DNA from: Draconibacterium halophilum | GTDB lineage: Bacteria; Bacteroidota; Bacteroidia; Bacteroidales; Prolixibacteraceae | Assembly: GCF_010448835.1 (NCBI RefSeq) | Contig: NZ_CP048409.1 | Coordinates: forward strand, 1,496,001 to 1,560,000 | Direction: 5' to 3' | Length of the DNA: 64,000 nucleotides | Shown: positions 33,609 through 45,100 of the stretch, in pieces | Layout of the letters: the number at the start of each line of letters is the position of its first letter | Position numbering within the stretch: position 1 is the first letter of the stretch | Notes under the pieces: model-generated | Seen by the model: only the letters and a program-made list of their open reading frames with translations | What the model was told of the DNA's origin: nothing | Database searches by the model: none | Position numbers and translations under genes: made by a program

Positions 33609-35939
33609 TTATGTTTTTATTTTCAACTTGGCGAATTTTAGCAGTAATTGTTTTTGAGTACCGGATTTAAAGAATACGGTTGCTTTTATATTGGGTGCAA
33701 CTCCTTCAATATTAATTACCTTTCCTTCTCCAAAGCGTTGGTGTTCGACAACCATTCCGGTTTGTATTTTTTCCGGTGCATCGCCCTGAAAAGTATTCTG
33801 CACTTTGTTGCTTTCTTTTAACGAAACGAGTTTCTTATTGAAAAAGTTTTGCGACTCGCGTGTTTTAAATGCGCCGGGTGCCTGGCGGCGGACAGAATTT
33901 TGATGATAACGCTCGGGTTGAATATCGTCATTGCTCTCCGCTCGGCGTGCAGGAGAGACCTGTGCCGCAACACCCGAACTATCAAGAAACTGTCCATCAA
34001 TATCTTCAAGAAAACGACTTGGTGAACAAAAATCAAGATTTCCCCAGCGGTAGCGTTGGTTGGCATACGAAAACCAGGCATTCTCTTCTGCACGGGTTAG
34101 CGCCACATAAAATAGTCGGCGTTCTTCCTCAAGTGCTTCCGGTTTGTTATCGTTATTTTGATTGGATGGAAACAGATTTTCTTCCAAACCCACCACAAAT
34201 ACATTTTTAAATTCCAGCCCTTTTGACGAGTGCACGGTCATCAGTGTCACCTTGTTCTTGTCCTCTTCCTTCTCATTATCCTGATCGGTTAATAGCGCAA
34301 CATCTTCGAGGTAATTTTCAAGTTTCTCGGGTTCGCCGGTTTCCAGGGCATTAATGCTAAATTCCTGGATACCATTTAGCAATTCCTGAATGTTTTCGTG
34401 GCGGCTCAATCCTTCGGGCGATTTGTCGGTATAAAGTTCCTTTAAAATACCGGTTTCTTCGGCAATGGTTTTTGCCGTATCAATAGCATCATTGTTTGCC
34501 GACAATTCTCTGAATTTTTCAATCAGCGCAACAAACTTCATTATTTTGCCAACGGTACCTTTATTAAAATTGGCATGATTTATTGTTGGTAAATCGGTGA
34601 CAATCTTCCAAATTGATGTTTCGTTATTTACGGCTGCCGCTTCTAATTTCGAGAGGGTAGTAGCTCCAATTCCCCGCGCCGGATAATTAATAATGCGCTT
34701 TAAAGCTTCGTTATCTGCCGGGTTTATAGTCATTCTGAAATAGGAGAGCAGGTCTTTAATTTCTTTTCGTTGATAGAAACTTAAGCCCCCATAAATTTTG
34801 TACGGAATATTTCTTTTGCGCAACGATTCCTCAAAAATCCTCGATTGCATATTGGTGCGGTACAAAATGGCAAAGTCTTCGTATTTGTAATGGTCACGCA
34901 ACTGCAATTGGGCAATTTCCTGAGCTACCATAAAACCTTCTTCGTTGTCGGTTAAAGCCGAAATAAGTTTTATGGGTTTACCAGTGGCGTTTTCTGAAAA
35001 CACTTTTTTAGGAATTTGCCGTTTGTTTTTGGCAATTATGCTGTTGGCGGCATTAACAATGGTTTGTGTTGAGCGGTAGTTTTGCTCCAGCTTAAACACT
35101 TTATGTTCGGGGTAATCCGATTTAAAATTTAGAATATTCTCGATTCGGGCACCACGGAATGAGTAGATACTTTGTGCATCGTCGCCCACCACGCAAATAT
35201 TTTTATGTGCCGCGGCCAGCTTTTTTACAATCAGGTATTGCGAGTAATTGGTATCCTGGTACTCATCAACCATTACGTAACCAAAACGTTCCTGGTATTT
35301 TTTCAGTATTTCAGGATTATCGCGAAAAAGCAGGTTTGTTTTTAACAGCAGATCATCAAAATCCATTGCGCCGGAAAGAAAACAGCGTTTGGCGTATTCT
35401 TTATAAATCTGGACAATTTGCGGCATGCGCATACTTTTGTCGGCCGTGCGGATTTCCGATGAGTTCTCATATGCACTTGGTGTAATCAGGTTATTTTTTG
35501 CCATCGAAATCCGACTGGCAACCACACCCGGTTTGTAAATCTTATCATCGAGCTGAAAACTTTTAATGATCGTTTTTATCAAACTTTTACTGTCGGCACT
35601 ATCGTAAATCGTAAAGTTCGACGGGTAGCCAATGGTTTCGTGTTCAACACGCAAAATACGAGCAAAAATACTGTGAAAAGTACCCATCCAAAGGTAGCGC
35701 GCCGTGTTTTCGCCCACCACGCTGGCAATACGTTCTTTCATTTCTCGGGCTGCCTTGTTGGTAAAGGTAAGCGATAAAATACTTGACGGGCGGGCACCCT
35801 GTTTCAACAAATTAGCAATGCGGTAAGTTAAAACACGCGTTTTTCCCGATCCGGCTCCTGCAATTACCAGTGCCGGTCCTTCGGTACGAAGAACAGCCTC
35901 TCTTTGGGCTTCATTTAAATTTTGAAGATAATCGAACAC
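33609..35939 (-). CDS. pcrA: UvrD/PcrA-type superfamily 1 DNA helicase
   Basis: 776 residues. Helicase motifs in order: Q-motif LNEAQREAV, Walker A GAGSGKTRVL (28-37), FTNKAAREMKERI, VDEYQDTN (motif II), VVGDDAQSIYSFRGA (motif III), LEQNYRST (motif IV), VTLMTVHSSKGLEFKNVFV and EEERRLFYVALTRA. The C-terminus has a PcrA-like Tudor-type segment (GMVVEHQRFGEGKVINIEG). It unwinds DNA 3'-5' in repair and removes RecA or stalled polymerase. Start is GTG at 35939, directly before the conserved FDYLQNLNEAQ; no better ATG exists. Stand-alone gene. Confidence 0.94.
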   Translation of the reverse strand: MFDYLQNLNEAQREAVLRTEGPALVIAGAGSGKTRVLTYRIANLLKQGARPSSILSLTFTNKAAREMKERIASVVGENTARYLWMGTFHSIFARILRVEHETIGYPSNFTIYDSADSKSLIKTIIKSFQLDDKIYKPGVVASRISMAKNNLITPSAYENSSEIRTADKSMRMPQIVQIYKEYAKRCFLSGAMDFDDLLLKTNLLFRDNPEILKKYQERFGYVMVDEYQDTNYSQYLIVKKLAAAHKNICVVGDDAQSIYSFRGARIENILNFKSDYPEHKVFKLEQNYRSTQTIVNAANSIIAKNKRQIPKKVFSENATGKPIKLISALTDNEEGFMVAQEIAQLQLRDHYKYEDFAILYRTNMQSRIFEESLRKRNIPYKIYGGLSFYQRKEIKDLLSYFRMTINPADNEALKRIINYPARGIGATTLSKLEAAAVNNETSIWKIVTDLPTINHANFNKGTVGKIMKFVALIEKFRELSANNDAIDTAKTIAEETGILKELYTDKSPEGLSRHENIQELLNGIQEFSINALETGEPEKLENYLEDVALLTDQDNEKEEDKNKVTLMTVHSSKGLEFKNVFVVGLEENLFPSNQNNDNKPEALEEERRLFYVALTRAEENAWFSYANQRYRWGNLDFCSPSRFLEDIDGQFLDSSGVAAQVSPARRAESNDDIQPERYHQNSVRRQAPGAFKTRESQNFFNKKLVSLKESNKVQNTFQGDAPEKIQTGMVVEHQRFGEGKVINIEGVAPNIKATVFFKSGTQKQLLLKFAKLKIKT

Positions 35940-35962
35940 TATAGATTTCTTTTTTTGCTTTG

Positions 35963-35970
35963 CAAATATA
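35963..35970 (-). promoter_or_regulatory. -7 promoter box of pcrA
   Basis: Minus strand TATATTTG, 24 bp before the GTG start. Confidence 0.5.
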
Positions 35971-36193
35971 AAATTCTGATTGATAAAAATGTTTTGACGT
36001 CGTTATTAGAGTGGGGGAGATGTCGGTTAAACATTCGGATTTCAATCGCAGTAAAATAACAACTGGCGAACCAAGTTGTTTTGGGCAAAAATAAACGATG
36101 TTCGAAGTAAATTGGTGCGAATGCCAGGTCTTTTATTAACAATTTACTGAAGCCTTTAGTATTTAGGCTGCGGTTCACTATTTTTGTCGGTAC

Positions 36194-36323
36194 CACCGAT
36201 TGGAAATCAAAATAGGACTTTGGTTCAACTATTTCCAAACTCTCTTTGCTTAACCATCGGTATTAACCATTGTAATTTCACAGTTTCGCTTAAGGCTCAC
36301 TTTGAAAAACAATTGGTTTAACA
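36194..36323. repeat. Dispersed intergenic element, copy B
   Basis: Partner of 3672-3802. The right 70 bp (CATCGGTATTAACCATT onward to CAATTGGTTTAA) are most similar; the left part aligns without gaps from CCGATTGGAAAT. Confidence 0.55.
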
Positions 36324-36376
36324 CGCAATTAAATGAAATTTATACGTTAATATTGTATCTTAAAGCGCAATAATTT

Positions 36377-37669
36377 ATGAAGCGAAGTCTTTTTATTGTA
36401 ACTATTCTGGTGTTTTCTTTTTACGCTCTCCAGGCACAAATAACTTCGCCCGGAGCCGACGCCACCGATGTAACACAATACCCTGTTTTTACAGAAACCG
36501 ACGATATCTTTATTTTTTGTAGTAACGACTCGTTAAACGATGTAGGAGCTTTAACAGCCAGTACCGAACTGACAGGGACAAAAACATGGTTGTGGGAAAA
36601 GTATAATGAAACTACCGGTGTATTCGAGTTAGAATTTCAGGAAAGTACGGATGCCACTTCATCGCAGATAAACGCTCTGGCCGATGGTTGTTACCGAATA
36701 ACCATTACGCAGGGAGCAACTACCGAAGTAGACCGTGCGTGGGTTTTTAATAACTGGATGTACGCCGGCGGAGAGGTAACTGTATCGAATTGCGAGTATT
36801 TCAGAATAGATGGAGAGATAAATTCGGCAGTGCTCACTTATAACGATTTAAGCAGCAATGCTCCTGTTTTTGTGAATAAAGATGTGCAGGTGGAATGGCT
36901 GGAAGATGGAGACCGGATTGCATCGGTTTTAAACTTGACGGTTTATGATCCGCCAACAGAAAATACAAACTACAGTTTGCGTGTTTACGATAAATTCGAT
37001 TGCGATGCACAGTCAACTGTTTTGTACGAATCGATTGTGACTAAAGCCAAATTTACTGCCGATCCGATGAGTGGAGAAGCACCGCTTGATGTTACTTTTT
37101 CGAATAATTCGGAAAACGGAACGCCCGGCTATTTTGAATGGTTTTTTTACCACGATCTGAATAAGATAAAAAGAGAATCAGAAGGAACGGAAGAGCCGGT
37201 TGACAGTATTATGCTGGTGGCTTACGATGATGCGCCTTTTTATACCTACGAAAATTCCGGAACTTACATGGTAAGGCTGGTATCAAAACATCTTTCCGAT
37301 TCGCTTACTTGTGTTGACACTGTTTATTTGGAGGATTATATTGAGGTAGATACTTCGTTTATTGCTGTACCTAATGTATTTACGCCAAACGGCGATGGAA
37401 CCAACGATGAGTTTGTGGTTCAGTTCTGGTCGATGCAAAGTATTGAGATTAACATTTTTAACCGCTGGGGAAAACGCGTGCATTACTGGCAAAGCGGCGA
37501 TGTTCGGGGGTTTGATGATACCTTCTCCGAAACAGTGTGGGATGGCCGGATAATGGGAGGTCGTTATGCCAGTCCCGGGGTGTATTACTACGATGTTGTA
37601 GGCCGTGGACGAGATGGTGAAAAACGCAAAAAACACGGCTTTGTCCATTTGTTTCGTAACAAAGATTAA
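36377..37669 (+). CDS. Secreted PKD-type protein with CHU_C (gliding motility-associated) C-terminal domain
   Basis: 430 residues. Signal peptide (about 1-20, ending ALQAQ); a beta-rich N-terminal region; a PKD-like domain (about 228-315, FTADPMSGEAPLDVTFSNNS); and a type B T9SS domain from about residue 340: NVFTPNGDGTNDEF, INIFNRWGKRV and VYYYDVVGRGRDG. The last is the CHU_C/gliding-motility-associated C-terminal domain that routes proteins through the type IX secretion system. The function of the cargo is unknown; a surface or secreted role is inferred. Single gene. Confidence 0.9.
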   Translation: MKRSLFIVTILVFSFYALQAQITSPGADATDVTQYPVFTETDDIFIFCSNDSLNDVGALTASTELTGTKTWLWEKYNETTGVFELEFQESTDATSSQINALADGCYRITITQGATTEVDRAWVFNNWMYAGGEVTVSNCEYFRIDGEINSAVLTYNDLSSNAPVFVNKDVQVEWLEDGDRIASVLNLTVYDPPTENTNYSLRVYDKFDCDAQSTVLYESIVTKAKFTADPMSGEAPLDVTFSNNSENGTPGYFEWFFYHDLNKIKRESEGTEEPVDSIMLVAYDDAPFYTYENSGTYMVRLVSKHLSDSLTCVDTVYLEDYIEVDTSFIAVPNVFTPNGDGTNDEFVVQFWSMQSIEINIFNRWGKRVHYWQSGDVRGFDDTFSETVWDGRIMGGRYASPGVYYYDVVGRGRDGEKRKKHGFVHLFRNKD

Positions 37670-38040
37670 TTAACGGTTTAGGTACTTAAAATTAATTTTC
37701 AATTTGCTTTTTATTCTGTAACAACCTCGTTCAAATTATCTGTATTTCGTTTTTGTACACGCATTTCTGACATTGTAAATTTTTGCACAGCAAGTACGTA
37801 TTAGTTTATTTCTATTCCTTATATTTGCCCCTTCAGGCAAACCTTAATTAATTATTGTGCGTATATCAACGGATTGTATAGCATTGTAAAGCTTGCTGTT
37901 CGTTTAATTCCTTACCGAAAAAGTAACAAGTGTAAGGATTCTGCGTTACTTGAATAGTTCAAAGATTTTTATTGGAATTTATTAGAAATATTCGGCCATC
38001 GGAGAAATGACCGGCCATTAAATCGAAAATTGTTTGTTGT
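37670..38040 (+). other. Structured gene-free region, possible long 5' UTR or ncRNA
   Basis: 371 bp. A TATATTTG box (37820-37827) starts a stretch of about 200 nt that folds into TCCTTAC/GTAAGGA (37909-37915 with 37932-37938) and an overlapping AAGTAAC/GTTACTT (37921-37927 with 37945-37951). A further GGCCAT/ATGaCCGGCC hairpin lies just before the ATG at 38041. No known RNA family signature was recognised. Confidence 0.4.
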
Positions 38041-38643
38041 ATGAAAAAGATATTTGCTCTAGTTGTATTGGTTCTTGTTGTTTCCGGCTCGTTTGCTCAA
38101 AAGGATATAAATGCCTGGAAACAGGAACAATCATTACCCAATCAATACGAAGTTTTTAAGAAGAACCTTAATTTTTGGAATGGATCTTACTTTTTGGAAG
38201 AAGATCAGTTAGATGATTTCTACGAGGCACTGACCGATACCATTGGTTTGTTGGAGAATAATGTGGATCAGAAAAACAGTCAGATCCGAAATTTAAACAG
38301 TGAGTTAAGCACGAGAGATGAGCAAATGAGTACCTTGCAACAACAACTTGATGAGAGTTTGAAATTGCAAAATTCAATCGTCTTTCTGGGGATGCCTATT
38401 AACAAGAATGCCTACTCGGTTACCATGTATTTGCTTATTGCCGGAGTGCTTGTTTTAGCTGGATTTGTGTTTCTTTTATATAAGCGGAGTCTTGCTGTTA
38501 CACACCGCACGAAAAAGGATTATGACGAGTTAAAAGAAGAGTACGAAGTGCATAAAAAGAATGCTTTGGAACGTTACACCAAGATAAATATGGAGTTGCA
38601 CCAAACGCGTTTGGAGCAGAAAAGAGGCTCAATCAAGTCTTGA
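38041..38643 (+). CDS. Coiled-coil membrane protein of unknown function
   Basis: 200 residues: cleavable signal peptide (about 1-19, ending SGSFAQ), a helical/coiled-coil periplasmic part (about 55-115, DTIGLLENNVDQKNSQIRNL), one membrane helix (about 128-150, VTMYLLIAGVLVLAGFVFLLY) and a cytoplasmic coiled coil rich in Lys/Glu (about 155-195). I do not recognise a named family. Small coiled-coil proteins of this kind are common in Bacteroidota but uncharacterised. It precedes the 42-bp repeat array with no clear terminator. Confidence 0.75.
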   Translation: MKKIFALVVLVLVVSGSFAQKDINAWKQEQSLPNQYEVFKKNLNFWNGSYFLEEDQLDDFYEALTDTIGLLENNVDQKNSQIRNLNSELSTRDEQMSTLQQQLDESLKLQNSIVFLGMPINKNAYSVTMYLLIAGVLVLAGFVFLLYKRSLAVTHRTKKDYDELKEEYEVHKKNALERYTKINMELHQTRLEQKRGSIKS

Positions 38644-38839
38644 TTGGCAACTTTGCCTACTTTATAAAAGTTTTTTATTAATCATCCTCCCCATATATGA
38701 TTTCCATGTTGGTTCTCTCAATGTTTTTAGCCTTTGGTGCTGAAGCATTGTAATAAGCAGCTTTGCAGACATTTTATGTTGCTCGGGTCTTGTAATTTGT
38801 TGGTTATAGGTTTCCTACAGCCGTGTAGTTGGCCGGAAA

Positions 38840-39088
38840 ACTTTTTTGCCAGCTTGTTGCAGCTCTACGGCAAGCAAAAAAATCTGTTGGCTCGGCTGTT
38901 GCAAAGCTGCGGCAAGCAAAAAAACTTGTTGGCTTGCCTGTTGCACGGCTGCGGCAAGCAAAAAAATGTTATGGCTGGTCTCTCGCAGCACTGCATCAGG
39001 CAAAAAAATGTTATGGATGGTATGTCGCAAAACTGCGGCAAGTGAAAAAGTCTTGTGACGGGCATGTCGCACAGTTGCGGCAAGGAAC
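38840..39088. repeat. 42-bp tandem repeat array
   Basis: Units begin at 38870, 38912, 38954, 38996, 39038 and 39080 (partial), with a decayed one before 38870. The core is TGCGGCAAGCAAAAAAA; units 1-3 are most alike and 4-6 diverge. Each unit has a GC-rich half that can pair with itself or its neighbour (e.g. GCTTGCC/GGCAAGC) and an A-run. Confidence 0.85.
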
Positions 39089-39125
39089 AAAACAAAATCC
39101 CGATCCGTTAAAAACGAACCGGGAT
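39089..39125 (-). terminator. Intrinsic terminator of the giant surface-protein gene (37-bp repeat, copy A)
   Basis: Minus strand: ATCCCGGTTCGTT / AACGGATCGGGAT, a 13-bp stem with two G-T pairs and a TTT loop, then TTTTGTTTT. The 37 bp are identical to 48844-48880. Confidence 0.88.
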
Positions 39126-39177
39126 CTTCATTCGAAAATGAGAGCTATTTAATGCGCAATAACCTTTTGCGTTTTAC

Positions 39178-42100
39178 TTATTTTGCCTGATGTAACACGG
39201 ACAAGATAGTTCCCGAAGCTTTAAACAAAGTTGATTCAAATTGTATTTCGCTTTGCATGTGTACTTCTTTTTGCATAATTAATCGTCCGTTCATATCCAG
39301 GATCTGAATTTCCCAATCCTGATTGCCATTGCCAAAACTAACCGTAAAATGATCGGTAACCGGATTTGGATAAACACTGAAATTCAATACCATTCCAAAG
39401 TTTTTAACACCAACTTTTGCATCAACTACTACAACAATTGTTTCGGTTAAGGTATCTCCCTGCGATATTGCATCAAATGCAATTATTGATGTTCCAATGC
39501 TATCGGAGTTGAAATTTAGGTTCAGTATATCTCCGCTTATATCTGGCTGACTAATATTGGTATTGCCGGCTGATACCAGAGCGAAGCTAAATTCAGCATC
39601 AGCATCTTCGTCGTAGAAATAATCGCTTAAAATAAAGCTTACTGTTTCGGCACCTGCTTTGGCAAAAACCGTATCAAATTCAGCAAGGGCAACAGGTTTG
39701 TCGTTTATATTTACAACCTCGAGCCATAATGAATCGAGTATTGTAGAAGTTCCATCGCTTATTTCAATGTCGATTTCCTTAGCTCCAACATCTGCGTTCT
39801 CCGGAGTTCCGAAAAGCTCGATTGTATACTTTGAAAGTACCTGGTATGAAAGCCAGTCGGGGAGGTTGCCAAGTACGAAGTTGAGCGAGTCTCTGTCATA
39901 ATCTTCGGCTTTCAAAATAAAGCTAAACAGACTGTCTTCCGTTGCCTGCACTGAGTTTTCGAAATGCGGAACGGGAGCATTGTTTGTATTGGTAACCGAA
40001 ACAGCGAACAATACTTCGTCTGATAGTTGATCGGTATCAGTAACTTTTGCTTTTACAATAAAATCTCCTGAATAATTTGATGGTGGAGCTATTGTTAGCA
40101 CCGGAGCACCTTCTTGTAAAGTAACTGAATAATTAGCTGCTATAGTTGGCATGGTGTTAAAAGTCCAGCTCAAATCTTCCATTTCCGTATCCATGTCAGA
40201 TACATTCAAATTAAGGTTAAGAGAATCGCCTTCGTTCATCGTTTGGTTAGCAACAGACAGCAGATTGGGTGCCATTTTAACAGCGCCAACGTTTAGGTAG
40301 TATACTCCGGTAATGCTTTCGTTATTATTCGATACCTGGAATACAACCGAATCGAGCACATTGCTATTATCGGTAGCCGTATAAGAACACCTGTAAGTTG
40401 TTAAAATTGATCCGCTGTAGGCATTAAGGCTAAAATTGTTTAGTGTTCCATGTTCCGGATCTTTTAATATCGAAACCTGTACTTGCTCAAACGGATAGGT
40501 TTTGTCAATACCGATAAACTCAAGTCCAATTGTTTGTCCGTAACGAAGGTGTGCTTCGTCGTTGATGGTTAACAGCGAATTTTCTTCATTCGGAACTTGT
40601 AAGCTCTTGGCGGCACTTAAATTAGTAAGAGTTAATACTTCGGCGAAAGAAGTCAGCTCACCATCAGAAGCACGGAAAACGATATAGTCTTCATTCGTTT
40701 CAGGATTGTTAACGGTGAAGTTGTAAGACTGATTTTCAGTATGACTTACTGCGCCTCCTAAAACACTGCTGTTTTCAGGAACAAAAGTGATGTTCAGTTC
40801 GTTGTCAGCCGATTCAATATCTGAAATAAAATTGCTGAGATTAAACGAGATAGGACTGGTGTTTTGTGCATCGATTGTTGATGACAAAGCTAGTGGCCGA
40901 TCGTTAACCGATTCAACCGTTAGGGTTACAGTTGCTATTTGCGAAACACTTCCTTCCAAATCGGTTACACTGAATGTTAGTTCGTCGGTGCCATTGAAAT
41001 CTTCCTGCGGGCGATAGGTGATTTGGTTGCTGTCTTGCAAAAACTCCACACTGTTTAATGGCGCTGTTTCAATAGTAAAAATCAGGTCTTCAATTGCATC
41101 TTCTGCATCAAGGGCCTGCAGTTGAAAAGTGATTACAGAATCTTCGAGCAAGCTAAATTCCTGGCTGTAAGCAACAGGCGGTTCATTTGTTGTGCAGAAA
41201 ACACTCTGGTTGAAACAAACTACAGGAATTACGATATTCGTACTTTCAACCGTAAGCAGTCTGTTTCCTGTCTCCTGATTGACTTGTGCACCTGTTGGCG
41301 CTTCAAAGTTATTCGGATTGCTACTTTCTCCGTTTATAAATTTGTATTCGTACGCCTTGTTTTCTTCAAGTACGATTGTTGAGGTGTAAATGAATTCACT
41401 TTCGTTGTTGAGTTGAATTGGATCTGTCCAGTTGTTCCAGCTACCAATTAAATAAACGCCGCTGTCTGACACCAGTTCGTTTTGCATGTCAACCGCAAAT
41501 GTTACCGCGTAGGTCGGAATTACCACTTCGAAATTGGCGGTCAGAGTTATGTCTTCCTCTGCTGTAAAAGTGTATTCCGCATTAACGGAAACAACAGAGT
41601 CGCCGGCTGTCCAGCTCACAAAAGAATAACCATCGGCCGGAACAGCCGAGATTGGTACGCTTTCTCCGGCTTCGTACGTTCCCTCTCCGCTGGTGGTTCC
41701 CTGCTCGCTGTTGCTAATGGTTGCCACCTCGTAGAAGTTGGTGCAGGCCAAACAACTGTTAAAACAAACGGTTGCGAGTGTTGAATCCTGCAGTGGAACG
41801 GTGAGATACCTGTTGTTTGAATCTCCGGTGGTGCAGTCGGCAAAAAAGTTCTCCCAGGTACTGCCATTTATGAATTTGTACTCGTAAAGCGAGTCGCACA
41901 GCAGTTCTATTGTGGCTGAATAAACTGATCCGTTGGCCGATAATTCAGTGGGTGTTGACCAGTTATTCCAGCTTCCCATAACAAAAATACCTGCTGTTGA
42001 AATGGTGTCGTTTTTCATATCAACGCTAAAGGTAACTTCTGCCGATGGAGGCACAGGAAGGAAATTAGCAGTCAGCACTGTTTCTTTTGTTGCTGTAAAT

Positions 42101-45100
42101 TGGTAAACCGAATCAGTTGAAGCAATTAAGTCGTTAGTTGTCCAGTTCAGGAAGTAGAAATCTGGATTGGCAATGGCTTGCACTTCAACCGTACTTCCCT
42201 CTATGTAAATCCCTGCTCCAGTTAAGGTTCCTGCGTTGTCAGGATTTACCTCGGTACTAATTTCATATTCCGGCGGACAGGCCGTGCAGCGGTTGAAGCA
42301 AACCGTTGAAAGAGAGTAGTTGGTATTAGGAGTGGTAAATTGGCGGTTGTTGTCGTTTCCAATTGTACAATCGCCGCTAAAGTTTTCATAAGTAGTGCCA
42401 TTAATGAACTTATACTGGAATGTTGATCCAATTGTTAGGTCAATACTAGCTGAATACTTATTTTGTCCGGCACTAAGAGCAACTGCCTGCTGCCAGTTGT
42501 CCCAGCTACCTCTTACGAATACTCCCGATTGGGCCACTGTTTCGTGTTGCATATCCACATTAAATGTAACCTGAACTGTTGGTATTGTAAAGTTTGCCTG
42601 AAGTTGGATGTCGCTGCTAAGAATGAACTCGTAGTTTTCATTGATTGATACAACAGAACCATTAACCGTCCAGTTTGTGAAAATATATGATTCGCTTGCA
42701 GTTGCCGAAACGATAATGGTGTCTCCATCGATATATGTTCCATGGCCACTTGTTATTCCCCCTTCAGTAGGACTAACATTGGTTGATACGGTATAAATTG
42801 GCGGACAATTTTCGCACGAGTTAAAACAAACCAGGCCAAGCGTTGTGTCTTGTTCCGGAGTGGTAAAATAGCGGTTGTTATTTTGCAGATCAGTACATTC
42901 CGCGATAAAATTTTCGTAGGTTTCACCATTTACAAATTTGTATTCGATGTAACTTCCTTCTTCAATGTCTACCTGTGCCGAATAAATTGTACCGTTGCTG
43001 GTAAGTGGCACCGATTGTGACCAGTTGTCCCAGCTTCCGCGCACAAGAACCGAATCGGCTGCAGTTTCACTTTGCATATTTACTCTGAATGTAACAGTAA
43101 CTTTGTTGGGGCGGCGTTGCAGGCCACCGGCTGCTCTTGGTGAAACGCGGTAGGTGTTGTAGCGGTAGGTTTCTACTCCCCAGATATCGTAGAAAGCACC
43201 TACTTCCATTGTTGGCTGATAAAGGTAATTGTCGATAATTACCGTATCGCCCGCTTCCGAAACTGTAATGTATTGGTTGAATTCATCCAGTTCAACAACT
43301 TCCATGTTCGAAAGTCCCACAAAAACAGATTCGTAATCCTCGCCAATCCACGTTGCATTGATGTACGCCGTGCCAACAACTGGCTGATCGTTACTGTAAT
43401 CAACTGCCAGTACGTCTTTCAGTTCTGTTAAACCGTTGTACTCATCGGTATAAGCTGTTAACGTTATAAAGTCTCCTTGTGTATAGGTTTTAACTAAAGT
43501 TGTATCGTAGACAAATATTCCGTTACGGGCTCCTGTGTCATCCTGAATAAATGCACCGTATTGATTAGTAGCCATAATTTTACCCGTAGTTGTAACTGGT
43601 TGCCCAAGGTACGGCGAAACATCTCCGTCGCCCTGAATATCGCTAATGGCAAGGATTGGAGGTTCGGTGCATAGTGCACACTGTGCAAAACAAACCAAAT
43701 CGAGGGTTGTGTCGTTTTCAGGTATCACAATCATGCGGTTGGCATCGTTTCCGTAGGCGCAGTCTTGCCCGGTAATAATTTCGTATTGTTCCCATAGGTC
43801 GGGAGCTCCGTTAATGAATTTGTATTGAATGGTATCGCCAACGGTAAGATTAAGTGTTGAGGAATATACCGTTTCGCTAGCTGCTAATTCCACGGCTTCG
43901 GCCGGATTCCAGCTACAGAACGAGCCACTGATATATACGCCATCGTCTGTTAATGGCTGGTTTTTCATATCGACTTGGAAAGTAACATTTGCAGAAGGGA
44001 GGATTTCCTGAATGCCACCGGCTGCTCTTGGGCAAACCCGGTAGGTATCGTAACGATAATTTACTATTCCAAAAATATTGTAAAGCTTACCAACTTCCAT
44101 CGTTGGTTGGTACAGGTAATTGTCGATAATAACGGTATCGTTGGTTTCCGAAACAACCAGGTTTTGGTTGTATTGATCTACGCCAATGGCTTCCACATTT
44201 GAAAGCCCCACAAAAACCGACTCGAAATCTTCGCCAACTACTGACGCATCGATATTTATAGCGTATATATCGAAAGGTTCTTCACTCCAATCGGTACTCA
44301 CAATGTCCTTTAACTCTGTCATTCCATTGTTTTCGGTGGCAGTTGCAAGTACTTCAATAGAGTTGCCTGTCGAATAGTAATTGATCAGGGTGGTGTCGTA
44401 AATAAATATGCCGTTTCGTACCCCGGTACTATCCTGCAAAAAGGCACCATATTCATTTATTGCCATTATTTTACCTGCTGTTTTTACCAGCTGGCCTTCG
44501 TACGGTGTAATTTCACCGTTGCCCTGTATTTCCTGAATGGCCATATAAGGGGCATTGTATTGTTCGCAACTTGCACAGTATGAAAAGCAGGTTAATGGAA
44601 GAATGGTATCATTTTCAGTAACATTAAGCAAGCGGTTTCCGCTATTGAGAACGATGCAGTTGCCAATGGGGATACTTTCCCATCCGTCGACCCCATTCGT
44701 AAATTTGTATTGATTCTCTTTTCCTTTTCGAAGTGTTACCGTTCCGGAGTAGATCGTTCCCGACTTATTTAATTGTTGCGGATTCCAATCATTCCAGCTA
44801 CCACGCAAAAATACGCTGTCGTTTGAAACTGTTTCATTTTGCATATCAACGCTGAAAGTCACATCTACAGTCACTTTTTCGATGTCATTATCACTACCCG
44901 GACAAAGCCTGAAAGAATCAAAACAATAATGAACTACTCCGGCAATATTATAGTGTTGGCCAATTTCAAGTGTCGGCTCAAAAAATGAGAAGTCGATAAG
45001 TGTAGTGTCAAGGTATGGATCAACAATTATGTATTGTCCATACTGATCAATGTCGGCAACTTCAACATCGTTCAGCTGCACCAAAACACCTTCGTAATCT

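Larger units (their letters stand above)
35940..36376. other. Intergenic region between divergent pcrA and the CHU_C gene
   Basis: 437 bp with the pcrA promoter box and the dispersed element copy B (36194-36323). A 99-codon minus-strand ORF crosses part of it but shows no recognisable protein features. Confidence 0.5.
38644..39148. other. Gene-free region carrying a minisatellite
   Basis: 505 bp between convergent genes: the 42-bp tandem array (about 38840-39088), then terminator copy A (39089-39125). Several frames stay open through the array because 42 is a multiple of 3, but none resembles a protein. Confidence 0.6.

Noticed and set aside
35939..36238. 99-codon minus-strand ORF directly upstream of pcrA
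   Set aside because: No recognisable protein features, overlaps the pcrA promoter box and half of a dispersed intergenic element.
38840..39088. CRISPR array
   Set aside because: Units abut with a strict 42-bp period and drift in sequence; there are no alternating identical repeats and unique spacers, and no cas genes nearby.
38829..39152. 107-codon plus-strand ORF (and ORFs in other frames) through the minisatellite
   Set aside because: Openness follows from the 42-bp period; it ends inside the terminator of the opposite gene and shows no signal peptide or known domain.
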